64,000 nucleotides of DNA from an uncultured Christensenella sp. (GTDB lineage Bacteria; Bacillota; Clostridia; Christensenellales; Borkfalkiaceae), in the NCBI GenBank assembly GCA_910578145.1, contig CAJTPJ010000003.1, forward strand, positions 62,001-126,000, read 5' to 3'. A model generated the notes under the pieces. It made no database searches. It was not told where the DNA came from and saw nothing but the letters and a program-made list of their open reading frames with translations. The position numbers were made by a program, and so were the translations under genes. Shown piece by piece: positions 51,696 through 60,267 of the stretch (within the stretch, counting starts at the first letter, position 1; each line of letters starts with the position of its first letter).

Positions 51696-53048
51696 ATGGC
51701 AGAAAAAGGCAACTTCGACTTTATTTATAACCCCATAAAGGAAAAAATGCACGAAATAATTTCGTATATCAACTATACGACTTATATAGAAAAATTAGTA
51801 CCCGTAGACATTGACGGGCGCTTTATCGTGCTTGAAACGCCTACCGAAAGCTTTGCCAAATATATTTCGGGCACGCTTGCCGAAAAAATGCGCGAAGCGA
51901 TTATTAAAGCCGACGTTGGTATTTCCGATTTCCGTTTGAAAGTTGAGGGTAGCGAAGGTTACGCCTACAACGCGCCTACCGAAGAATATTTTACCGCACC
52001 CACAAATCTTGATAAAAAATTTACTTTCGACAGCTTCGTCGTGGGCAAGAACAACGAGTTTGTGTACGCCGCGGCGCGCTCGGTTGCGGAAGACCCCGCG
52101 GGCACTTATAACCCTTTGTTTATTTACGGCGGCACGGGGCTTGGCAAAACGCATTTGATGCAGGCTATAGCAAATAAAATAGTTAGCGAAAAACCCGAAC
52201 TTAAAGTAATTTACGTTACGAGCGAGCAGTTTACCAACGATATTATAGACAATATGTTTAACACCCGCGGCAAGCCCGACGGGCGCGACAAGGGCACCCA
52301 TCTGCGCCAATATTACCGCAGCGCGGACGTTTTGATAATTGACGACATTCAGTTTATTGAAAACAAAAAAGCCGTTCAGGAAGAGTTTTTTCACACCTTT
52401 AACGAGCTGGTTGCCCGCGGAAAGCAAATAGTAATTTCTTCCGACCACCCCCCCAAAGAACTCACTTTACTTGAAGAGCGTTTGAGAACGCGGTTTTCCG
52501 GCGGGTTGCTTTTTGATATACTCCCCCCCAACTTTGAAACGAAAATAGCAATATTAAAGCGCAAGGCGCTTGAAAAAAAATGCCTTGTTCCCGAGGACGT
52601 GTTAACTTTCCTTGCGCAGGATTCGGGCGACGACGTGCGTACGCTTGAAGGCAGGTTAACGAAAGTTATATTTGCTTCTAAACTGCACGAAGAGCCCATT
52701 TCCATTGCGCTTGCGCGCAGCGCGTTATCGGAAGCTGTTTCGGAAAGCGGCAAGGAAGAAATTACCGCAAGCAGTATTCTCGGCGCGGTGGCGTCTTACT
52801 TTCACATAACCAAAAACGATTTGCTTGGCAAAAGCAAGAAAAAGGAAATAGTTATACCGCGCCAAATTTGTTGCTATCTTATGTGCGAGCTGTTGTCGTT
52901 GCCGCTAGTTTCCATTGGGAAAGAGCTTGGCGGGCGCGACCACACCACCATTTTATATTCGCGCGATAAAATAGACGAAATGTGCCGCGTCAACGACAAA
53001 ATTGCAAAGGACGTTGACGACATTAAAAACATTATCCTTAAAAAATAA
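51696..53048 (+). CDS. dnaA: Chromosomal replication initiator DnaA
   Basis: AAA+ protein that opens the replication origin. Domain I (about residues 1-85) and a short domain II precede the ATPase: Walker A GGTGLGKT (145-152), Walker B VLIIDDIQFIENK and an arginine finger region near LRTRFSGGLLFD. Domain IV ends with the DNA-binding signature ELGGRDHTTILYSRDKI. Length 450 residues. SD is weak and distant (AAAGGA, about 13 bases). dnaN is not next; mnmG overlaps the stop by one base. recF is divergent upstream. Confidence 0.98.
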   Translation: MAEKGNFDFIYNPIKEKMHEIISYINYTTYIEKLVPVDIDGRFIVLETPTESFAKYISGTLAEKMREAIIKADVGISDFRLKVEGSEGYAYNAPTEEYFTAPTNLDKKFTFDSFVVGKNNEFVYAAARSVAEDPAGTYNPLFIYGGTGLGKTHLMQAIANKIVSEKPELKVIYVTSEQFTNDIIDNMFNTRGKPDGRDKGTHLRQYYRSADVLIIDDIQFIENKKAVQEEFFHTFNELVARGKQIVISSDHPPKELTLLEERLRTRFSGGLLFDILPPNFETKIAILKRKALEKKCLVPEDVLTFLAQDSGDDVRTLEGRLTKVIFASKLHEEPISIALARSALSEAVSESGKEEITASSILGAVASYFHITKNDLLGKSKKKEIVIPRQICCYLMCELLSLPLVSIGKELGGRDHTTILYSRDKIDEMCRVNDKIAKDVDDIKNIILKK

Positions 53049-54928
53049 TGAAAAATTTCACCGAAGGAAAATTCGACGTTGTAGTTATAGGCGCGGGGCA
53101 CGCGGGTTGCGAATCCGCATTAGCTTGCGCGCGGCTTGGTTTAAACACGGCTATGCTTACCCTTAATTTGGACAGCATAGCCTTTATGGCGTGCAATCCT
53201 TCCATTGGCGGCACAGCTAAAGGACATTTAGTACGAGAAATCGACGCGCTTGGCGGCGAGATGGGTGTAAACGCCGACAAAACGGCTTTGCAGATAAGAA
53301 TGCTTAACGAGGGCAAGGGCGAAGCCGTACAATCCTTACGTTGCCAATGCGACAAAAACGCATACCACCGCGAAATGAAAAAAACGCTTGAAAACACGCG
53401 AAACTTGCATATAATGCAGGGGGAATGTGAAAAGGTGCTTGTAAAAAGCGGCAAGGTTTACGGCGTGAAAACCACCTACGGCGGGGTGCTGGAAGCCAAG
53501 GCGGTTATACTTGCCACGGGCGTTTATCTTAACGCCGAAACGGTTACGGGCGCACACAGACAAAAGAGCGGGCCAAGCGGATTTGCCCCCGCCACGAAAC
53601 TTACTAAAAACCTAATAAAGTTAGGGTTTTGCGTGCGCAGATTTAAAACGGGCACACCGGCAAGGCTGGACGGGCGCACGATAAACTATGAAAAATGCAC
53701 GCAGCAACACGGCGAAGACGGCGTGCCGCCCTTTTCCTTTTTACACGAAAAACAACCGAAAAACGCGCGCGAGTGTTTTATAACCTACACTAACCCTAAT
53801 ACCCACGAAATAATTTTAAATAATTTAGACCGCTCGCCGCTATATAACGGGGATATAACTTCGGCGGGACCGAGGTACTGCCCTTCCATTGAAACGAAAG
53901 TGGTGCGGTTTTCCGACAAGGAGCGGCACCAAATATTTTTAGAACCCGAAGGCGCGGACACAAACGAAATTTACGTGCAGGGCTTGTCCTCATCTATGCC
54001 GCACGACGTGCAAAAAGAAATGTACCGTTCGGTTGAGGGGCTTGAAAACTGTGAATTTATGCGGTATGCGTACGCCATCGAGTACGACTGTATTGACACG
54101 CTGGACGTTTACCCCACGCTTGAATTTAAAAAGGTGAAAGGGCTGTACACGGCGGGACAGATTAACGGTACGTCGGGCTATGAAGAAGCCGCCGCGCAGG
54201 GACTTATTGCCGGCATAAACGCGGCGTTTAAAATTATGAAAAAGCCCCCCTTTATCCTTGGCAGGGACGAAGCGTATATCGGCGTGCTTATAGACGACCT
54301 TGTAACGAAAGGCACCGAAGAGCCTTACCGTATGATGACCTCGCGGGCGGAATACGCCATAGCTTTAAGACAGGATACCGCCGACTTCAGGCTTACGCCA
54401 AAGATAGAAAACACCGCGCTGTTTACCGACGAGCGCAGGGAAAAATTTAAAAAAAGAGCCGATTGTAACGCACGCATACTTGAAATACTTAATTCCCGCG
54501 CAGACTATGCAACGTCGCAGAGTTTTGCAAAAGAATACTGCGTTACGGGGAATATGCAGGGCGTTACTTACGCCGACCTTATTCGCCGAGGCGCGAAAGT
54601 TACGGATATTTGCGGGTATTTCGGGATACTTGAAAACGAGCCGAAAGACGTTATAAAAACCGCAGAAACCACGTTGAAATACGAGGGCTATCTTTCAAAG
54701 AGCCGCGCGCAAATAGAGCGGGCGAAAAAATTGGAAGAAAAGAAACTTCCCGAAGATATAGATTACTCGAAAATAGGCGGGCTACGGCTTGAAGCGCGGG
54801 AAAAACTTGAACGGGTACGCCCCGTTACTTTGGGACAAGCGGGTAGGATTTCCGGTGTAAACCCCGCCGACGTAACAGTTTTAATGGTTTATCTTGCAAT
54901 GGCTAAAAACACTAAAACCGAGCTTTAA
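53048..54928 (+). CDS. mnmG: tRNA uridine 5-carboxymethylaminomethyl modification enzyme MnmG
   Basis: FAD-dependent enzyme that with MnmE modifies the wobble uridine of several tRNAs. FAD-binding GAGHAGCESALACARLG is at the start, followed by CNPSIGGTAKGHLVREIDALGG and the conserved KTGTPARLDGRTI and GQINGTSGYEEAAAQG blocks. Length 626 residues. Its ATG overlaps the dnaA stop (TAATG). mnmE and rsmG, its usual neighbours, are absent. A terminator hairpin has the stop codon in its loop. Confidence 0.97.
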   Translation: MKNFTEGKFDVVVIGAGHAGCESALACARLGLNTAMLTLNLDSIAFMACNPSIGGTAKGHLVREIDALGGEMGVNADKTALQIRMLNEGKGEAVQSLRCQCDKNAYHREMKKTLENTRNLHIMQGECEKVLVKSGKVYGVKTTYGGVLEAKAVILATGVYLNAETVTGAHRQKSGPSGFAPATKLTKNLIKLGFCVRRFKTGTPARLDGRTINYEKCTQQHGEDGVPPFSFLHEKQPKNARECFITYTNPNTHEIILNNLDRSPLYNGDITSAGPRYCPSIETKVVRFSDKERHQIFLEPEGADTNEIYVQGLSSSMPHDVQKEMYRSVEGLENCEFMRYAYAIEYDCIDTLDVYPTLEFKKVKGLYTAGQINGTSGYEEAAAQGLIAGINAAFKIMKKPPFILGRDEAYIGVLIDDLVTKGTEEPYRMMTSRAEYAIALRQDTADFRLTPKIENTALFTDERREKFKKRADCNARILEILNSRADYATSQSFAKEYCVTGNMQGVTYADLIRRGAKVTDICGYFGILENEPKDVIKTAETTLKYEGYLSKSRAQIERAKKLEEKKLPEDIDYSKIGGLRLEAREKLERVRPVTLGQAGRISGVNPADVTVLMVYLAMAKNTKTEL

Positions 54929-54943
54929 CGACTCGGTTTTTTT
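54914..54943 (+). terminator. Terminator of dnaA-mnmG, enclosing the stop codon
   Basis: AAAACCGAG (54914-54922) pairs with CTCGGTTTT (54932-54940), followed by TTT; the TAA at 54926-54928 is in the loop, so the left arm is coding sequence. Confidence 0.85.
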
Positions 54944-54952
54944 AATGCGTTT

Positions 54953-55008
54953 TTTTGACAATATAAACAGTTAAAATACAAATTTTTTAACGACGACCGT
55001 TATACAAT
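54953..55008 (+). promoter_or_regulatory. Possible Spo0A-type promoter of spoIIE
   Basis: A -10-like TATACAAT (55001-55008) lies 6 bases before the ATG with no matching -35. Further up TTTTGACAAT (54953-54962) resembles a 0A box (7 of 10 to ATTCGACAAA) and also contains a TTGACA. In known spore formers spoIIE is activated by Spo0A at a promoter with an abnormal -35. This assignment is tentative. Confidence 0.4.
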
Positions 55009-55014
55009 GGGGTT

Positions 55015-57276
55015 ATGCCGTTAAAAATCAACCTTAAAAGTTTAATAATTTACGCGGTTTACGCGGCGGCGGCGGTGTTTTCCAACTGCGCGATAAGCGG
55101 GGTACCTCTTTCGCTAGGGCTGTGCTTTGCTATGCTGTTGTGCGGCACTAACCTGATTACCACCCCCGTTATTTTCGTGCTTGCGTCTATCGTGGAGCTA
55201 AATATATTTTCCAGCGTTACCGCATTATTTGCGGGCGCTTTTTTGTGCGCAATAGTGTTTTTATACAGGCGGTCGGGGCGAAAAATTAAGTTTGAAGCTA
55301 TAATATATTTGATAATAGCACTTGCCCCTTACGCCGTTTTCGCGCCAGCGCCGCAGGGCGAATTTATAATAACCAACGGCTATGCTTTGCGTGCAATCGG
55401 GGCGGGAATAACCGTAATTTTCACTTTTTTCTGTCTTAAAACGGTGTACGCCGTTCTTTTTAGGTTACAGCGTTGCCGACTGAAAGAGGACGAACTTTTG
55501 TGCATAGCCGTAGTTTACGCAGTGTGCGGCACGGGAATGGTTTTTCTTACTGGGCTGCCCGTATACCTAAGTTTTGCGGCGGCTGTAACCGTGGTAGTTG
55601 TAAGGCTTGCGCGCTCGCCCGCGGCGCTAATTGCCGCCCCCGTTACCGCTATTCCTTGCGCTGCAGAAGCGTTTTCCTTTGAGCCGATTACCGTTTTCGT
55701 TATTATTTACATAGTCGCGCTGGTGTTTTCGGGCGCGGGCAGGTTTGCCAGCGGCACGGTAACGGGCGGGCTTGTAGCGGCGCATTCATACCACGTAAAA
55801 TGCTACGATTGTGCGGTTGCGCTGATAGTGCTGTACGCCTTTTTACTGTTTGCGGCGGTATTTTTACCATCGCTTTTAAGCGACAAAACCTTCAGAGAGC
55901 TAAAAAAACAGCTGCTTGTAACAGACGTTTTGCCCGAAACGGCGGTTATGCGGTCGCGGCGGCGCACGAGCGAAAAGTTATACCGTATTTCCGAAGTTTT
56001 CCGCGAAATAGAGTGCGCGTTTACCGCATTAGATGAAAATATCAACGACGAAGCGGCGCGGGCGCGTATGCTTGAAGAGCTAAAAGAAAAGTGTTGCAAA
56101 AACTGCGAGCGCGCAAAGCGTTGCGGGCTTAGCAACGTGTACTCAGGCTTTAAGCGGCTTATCGACGCGGGGTGCGTAAAAGGCAAGGTAAATCTTATAG
56201 ACCTGCCCTCGGAAATAACCGTAAACTGCTCGCGTCCATCTGACGTTTTGGCAAGGCTAAACGGCGTGCTTTCGGAATACAGGCGGTATATGACTGAAAA
56301 CGAAAACGCGCGCTCGGGCAGAACGTTGCTTGCCGAGCAGGCGCGCGGCGTTTCCGAAGTAATGAAAAGTTGCGCGGTGGATTTAAGCCGAGTACAGTCG
56401 TTTGACGGGCAGGCTGAAAACGTTAAAAAAGCACTGTCCGCGCAGGGCGTTTGTTGTCCCGAAGTGTATATAGACGGCGAAAACGGCGAAGAACTGTGCG
56501 CGGTGGTTTTGGGAAAAGTCAATTTGCGGGCGATGAGCAAAATTATTTCTGACGCGCTTAAACGCAAGTATATTTTAAAGGATAAAATAATTTTCGACGG
56601 GCAAAAAAACTGCCTTATATTCTCCGCGCCGCCACGGTACGACGCAGCTTTCGGTGTTGCTTACGCAATAAAATCGGGAGAGCGGGTTTCGGGGGATACT
56701 CACTCCGTAATACGCATAAACGAACGGGAATTTTTAATGGCGCTTTCCGACGGAATGGGTAGCGGCGAATACGCGAGAAAGGTTTCCGAATCGGCAATTT
56801 CTTTGCTTGAAGCGTTTTACCGCGCAGAAATGCCCGCAGACAACACCTTAAACACCGTAAACAAGTTACTTTCTTTCAACCGCGACGAGCGGTTTACCTG
56901 CATAGACGTTGCGGCGGTTAATTTGGATACGGGCAGAGCGGATTTTGTTAAAATTGGTTCGCCCGCGGGCATTATTATCCGCGAGGGCGAAATTAAAGTG
57001 CTTGAAAGCACCTCTCTGCCTATGGGCATTTTGGACAATTTGCGGCCTGCCGTATGTACCGAGCTGTTGAAGGAGGGCGATATAGTCGTGTTTATGAGCG
57101 ACGGAATTACTTCGGCTTTCCCCTCCTCTACCGACCTGTACGAATTTTTACAAAATTTAAAGCCGTTAAACCCGCAAAGCCTTGCCGATAAAATTCTTGC
57201 CGGCGCTTTGAATATGACTGACCACCAGGTAAACGACGATATGACGGTTGTTTGCACACGCATTTTTGGAAATTAA
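55015..57276 (+). CDS. spoIIE: Stage II sporulation protein E (SpoIIE phosphatase)
   Basis: Membrane PP2C-type phosphatase that dephosphorylates SpoIIAA, which starts sigma-F activity in the forespore. The N-terminal 300 residues hold about ten hydrophobic helices. A central domain has Cys-rich LKEKCCKNCERAKRCG (about 360-375). The C-terminal PP2C domain has MALSDGMGSGEYARKVSE, VVFMSDGIT and VNDDMTVV with metal-binding aspartates. At 753 residues it is slightly shorter than the Bacillus protein. The only SD-like sequence is GGGG 2 bases before ATG. The gene ends at a repeat-rich intergenic stretch. Confidence 0.95.
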   Translation: MPLKINLKSLIIYAVYAAAAVFSNCAISGVPLSLGLCFAMLLCGTNLITTPVIFVLASIVELNIFSSVTALFAGAFLCAIVFLYRRSGRKIKFEAIIYLIIALAPYAVFAPAPQGEFIITNGYALRAIGAGITVIFTFFCLKTVYAVLFRLQRCRLKEDELLCIAVVYAVCGTGMVFLTGLPVYLSFAAAVTVVVVRLARSPAALIAAPVTAIPCAAEAFSFEPITVFVIIYIVALVFSGAGRFASGTVTGGLVAAHSYHVKCYDCAVALIVLYAFLLFAAVFLPSLLSDKTFRELKKQLLVTDVLPETAVMRSRRRTSEKLYRISEVFREIECAFTALDENINDEAARARMLEELKEKCCKNCERAKRCGLSNVYSGFKRLIDAGCVKGKVNLIDLPSEITVNCSRPSDVLARLNGVLSEYRRYMTENENARSGRTLLAEQARGVSEVMKSCAVDLSRVQSFDGQAENVKKALSAQGVCCPEVYIDGENGEELCAVVLGKVNLRAMSKIISDALKRKYILKDKIIFDGQKNCLIFSAPPRYDAAFGVAYAIKSGERVSGDTHSVIRINEREFLMALSDGMGSGEYARKVSESAISLLEAFYRAEMPADNTLNTVNKLLSFNRDERFTCIDVAAVNLDTGRADFVKIGSPAGIIIREGEIKVLESTSLPMGILDNLRPAVCTELLKEGDIVVFMSDGITSAFPSSTDLYEFLQNLKPLNPQSLADKILAGALNMTDHQVNDDMTVVCTRIFGN

Positions 57277-57566
57277 CTCCTCCAACCGTATTTTAACAAC
57301 GTTGCATATGTTTAACGTCAATATTCAATTAAAATACGGCAAATACTTGCAATAAAAAGTACGCCTGCGGCATATGCCGCAGGCGTACTGTTATTAACAT
57401 ACGTTACGTTTATAATTAACGTATGTCTATCGATTAAATTATTAACTTGTTTGCGTTTACGTTAACTTGTGCGTAACAACATTTGCAATAAATAACGTAT
57501 GCTATCCGTTGCATATTAAAATGTCAAATTAACCGCACTCGTGCTAAACGCAAAGCAACTTAAAGT
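57277..57566. repeat. Non-coding region dense in inverted and direct repeats
   Basis: No gene is seen in 290 bases. Inverted repeats: CCGTATTTTAA (57286-57296) with TTAAAATACGG (57329-57339); the large palindrome at 57358-57389; ACATACGTTA (57397-57406) with TAACGTATGT (57417-57426). Direct repeats: TTAACTTGT at 57442 and 57462, exactly 20 bases apart; TTGCAATAAA at 57347 and 57483; TAACGTATG at 57417 and 57493; GTTGCATAT at 57301 and 57508. No exact DnaA box (TTATCCACA) was found. Confidence 0.75.
57353..57389 (-). terminator. Perfect 32-bp palindrome, terminator-like on the minus strand
   Basis: AGTACGCCTGCGGCAT and its exact complement meet with no spacer (57358-57389). Read on the minus strand, TTTTTATT follows, which would end malQ transcripts about 180 bases after the stop. 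On the plus strand it follows spoIIE without a T run. Confidence 0.7.
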
Positions 57567-59069
57567 TTATCTGTTATATTTTTCAACTGCTTTACGCAAA
57601 ATCGCCGCCGTTCTGCGGTCTGGAATAGAGTTTAACCTGAAACGCCAATTACCCTGCGGCACGGACGGCTGATTCATACGCGCGGAATCATCAAGCCCAA
57701 GCAAATCCTGCACGGGGATAACCGCAACGTTTGCGGGCGAGGCAAGCGCGCAAACGCAGGTTGCAAGCGTCGCCTGTTTTCGGGTGACAAACGGGTACAC
57801 CTCGTTTTCATAGACAAGCGCCGCGCGAAGCCTTGATTTAAATACACGAAACTGCTCTTCCGTCATTCTGTTTAAAAGCCCCAAAGTTGTAGCGTTGTCG
57901 TGCGTGCCCGTATAAGCCACCGAGTTTTCCTCTATATTTTTAGGAAGATAAGGGTTATCTTCTTCGCCGTTAAATGCGAAAAGCATAATTTTCATACCGG
58001 GATATCCCGTACGGTTTCTTAATTTGGTAACCTCGGCGTCGATAATTCCCAAGTCTTCCGCAATAATTTTAACGTTGCCAAGCCGTTGCTTAATTTGTAT
58101 AAAAAATTTAAGCCCGGGTCCGTCTTTCCAAACTCCGTTTTCAGCAGTTTCTTCGCCTGCGGGAATAGAAAAATATCTGTCAAATCCGCGGAAATGGTCT
58201 AAACGGATAACGTCCAAAAGCGCAGTTGCGCTTTTTAAGCGTTTAATCCACCAATCGAAATTATTGGTTTCCATATATTCCCAATTATATATAGGGTTGC
58301 CCCAAAGCTGACCCGTTTTTGAGAAATAATCGGGAGGAACGCCGGCAATTTCTGTTAAATTTAAATTTTCGTCAACTTTAAACAATTCGGGATTAGCCCA
58401 AAGGTCGGAAGAATCGTATGCGACGTAAAGCGGCAAATCGCCTATAATTTGTATACCCAGCGAGTTGACGTATTCCTTTAATTTAAGCCATTGCTTCCTG
58501 AAAATAAATTGAACGAACTGCCAAAAGCAGTATTCGCTTTTGTACTCGGTTTCCTTAAATTCTTTTAAAGCTAACTCCTCGCGGAACTTATAAGAATCGG
58601 GAAAAGTGTTAAACGCGCCCGAATACCGCGATTTAAGGGACATAAACAGCGCGTAATCTTCAAACTCGCCGCTTTCGACAAAAGCTAAAAATTCTTCGTC
58701 CTTGATATTAAAGCGCGCGTAAGCCGTGCGTAAAATTTTATAGCGGTTTTCGTAAAGCGCGCCGTAATCAACGTCGCCGCAAGGCATTTCGCAAGAGGCA
58801 AGCTCCTCGCCGTCTATTAAACCTTCGGTTTTTAACGCCTCTAAATCGATAAAATATGGGTTGCCGGAGTTGCAACAAACCGACTGGTACGGGCTGTCGC
58901 CGAAGCCTGTTTGCGCAAGGGGCAAAATTTGCCAATATTTTACGTGCGTGCTTTTAAGCCAATCGGCAAAAGCGTAAGCCTCTTTGCCCAGCGTGCCTAT
59001 TCCGTACTTGTTGGGCAACGACGATATGTGGCACAAAACGCCCGCGCCGCGCTGTAATGAATTGTCCAT
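57567..59069 (-). CDS. malQ: 4-alpha-glucanotransferase (amylomaltase)
   Basis: GH77 enzyme that transfers alpha-1,4-glucan chains in maltodextrin and glycogen metabolism. Blocks include RGAGVLCHISSLPNKYGIG, WQILPLAQTGFGDSPYQS, GDLPLYVAYDSSD, the nucleophile region IRLDHFRGFDRYF, acid/base region IAEDLGIID and AYTGTHDNATTLG. Length 500 residues, the bacterial form without extra domains. SD AAGGTG. Last gene of pyrG-dapL-malQ, 13 bases after dapL. No other glycogen genes are nearby. Confidence 0.96.
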   Translation of the reverse strand: MDNSLQRGAGVLCHISSLPNKYGIGTLGKEAYAFADWLKSTHVKYWQILPLAQTGFGDSPYQSVCCNSGNPYFIDLEALKTEGLIDGEELASCEMPCGDVDYGALYENRYKILRTAYARFNIKDEEFLAFVESGEFEDYALFMSLKSRYSGAFNTFPDSYKFREELALKEFKETEYKSEYCFWQFVQFIFRKQWLKLKEYVNSLGIQIIGDLPLYVAYDSSDLWANPELFKVDENLNLTEIAGVPPDYFSKTGQLWGNPIYNWEYMETNNFDWWIKRLKSATALLDVIRLDHFRGFDRYFSIPAGEETAENGVWKDGPGLKFFIQIKQRLGNVKIIAEDLGIIDAEVTKLRNRTGYPGMKIMLFAFNGEEDNPYLPKNIEENSVAYTGTHDNATTLGLLNRMTEEQFRVFKSRLRAALVYENEVYPFVTRKQATLATCVCALASPANVAVIPVQDLLGLDDSARMNQPSVPQGNWRFRLNSIPDRRTAAILRKAVEKYNR

Positions 59070-59082
59070 AGTTACACCTTAA

Positions 59083-60264
59083 TTATTTTAAAAGCGATTT
59101 AATTCTTTCAACTGCTTCTTTAGTTACTTCGGTACTGCCAAACGCGGTTAAGCGGAAATAGCCTTCGCCGTTTTTACCGAAGCCCGCGCCCGGCGTGCCC
59201 ACGACCTGTGCGTTATGCAAAAGATAGTCAAAAAATTCCCAACTACCCATACCGTTGGGGCATTTAAGCCAAATGTACGGCGAATTTTTGCCGCCCGTAT
59301 ACCAAATACCCAACTCGTCCATACACTGCGCAATAAGGCGCGCGTTGTTTTTATAGTACTCTAAATTGGCTTTAATTTGCCTTTGTCCCTCTTCGGAAAA
59401 TACTGCCGCCGCGCCCTTTTGAACTATATACGGCACCCCGTTGAATTTTGTGGACTGACGGCGAAGCCACAATTTATTTGCGCTTACGCCGTCGCGCTCG
59501 AGTTCGTGCGAAATTACGGTGTAGCCGCAACGCGTGCCTGTGAACCCAGCCATTTTGGAAAACGAGCAAAATTCGATAGCGCATTTTTTAGCGCCCGCCA
59601 CCTGAAAGATAGAGCGGACGAGATTATCTTCGGAAATAAAACATTCGTACGCCGCGTCGTATAAAATTACCGCGTCCTTTTCCAAAGCGTAGTCAACCCA
59701 CGCTTTAAGTTGCTCTCTGTCGTACGCCGCGCCCGTGGGATTGTTCGGAGAACATATATAAATAATATCCGCTTCTACTTCGGGGTCGGGCATAGGCAAA
59801 AAGCCGTTTTCTTCGTTGGCGTCGGCGTATATTACCTTGCGCCCCGCCATGAGATTGGTGTCTACGTAAACGGGATAAACGGGGTCGGGCACGAGCACCG
59901 TATTGTCTGCCGAGAAAATATCCAGGATATTGCCAAGGTCGGACTTTGCGCCGTCGGAAACAAATATTTCGCTATTATCCAGCTCTACGCCGAACGACGA
60001 ATAGTAACCGCGTATTTTATCCCTTAAAAACGCGTAGCCTTCATAGGGACCGTAGCCTTTGAAAGTAGATTTAACGAACATATCGTGCACGCCCGCGTGC
60101 AAATCCTTTATAACTTCGGGCGCGAGCGGCAAAGTTACGTCGCCTATGCCAAGTTTTAAAACGGTTTTGTCGGGGTTTTCGGCGGTATATTTCGCTACTC
60201 TTTCCGCTACCTCTGCAAACAGATAGTTATCCGAAACGTCGTTGAAATTTTGGTTGAATTTCAT
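59083..60264 (-). CDS. dapL: LL-diaminopimelate aminotransferase
   Basis: PLP enzyme that converts tetrahydrodipicolinate directly to LL-diaminopimelate, bypassing the acylated steps. The PLP lysine is in EFCSFSKMAGFTGTRCGY; other blocks are YICSPNNPTGAAYDREQL, VLVPDPVYPVYVDTN and the N-terminal NYLFAEVAERVAKY. Length 393 residues. SD AAGG. dapF, the next step, is encoded 2.5 kb away on the same strand. It follows pyrG by 3 bases. Confidence 0.95.
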   Translation of the reverse strand: MKFNQNFNDVSDNYLFAEVAERVAKYTAENPDKTVLKLGIGDVTLPLAPEVIKDLHAGVHDMFVKSTFKGYGPYEGYAFLRDKIRGYYSSFGVELDNSEIFVSDGAKSDLGNILDIFSADNTVLVPDPVYPVYVDTNLMAGRKVIYADANEENGFLPMPDPEVEADIIYICSPNNPTGAAYDREQLKAWVDYALEKDAVILYDAAYECFISEDNLVRSIFQVAGAKKCAIEFCSFSKMAGFTGTRCGYTVISHELERDGVSANKLWLRRQSTKFNGVPYIVQKGAAAVFSEEGQRQIKANLEYYKNNARLIAQCMDELGIWYTGGKNSPYIWLKCPNGMGSWEFFDYLLHNAQVVGTPGAGFGKNGEGYFRLTAFGSTEVTKEAVERIKSLLK

Positions 60265-60267
60265 AAT

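Noticed and set aside
57358..57389. Palindrome as a mobile-element end or recombination site
   Set aside because: No transposase or integrase nearby, no target duplication and no second copy in the window.
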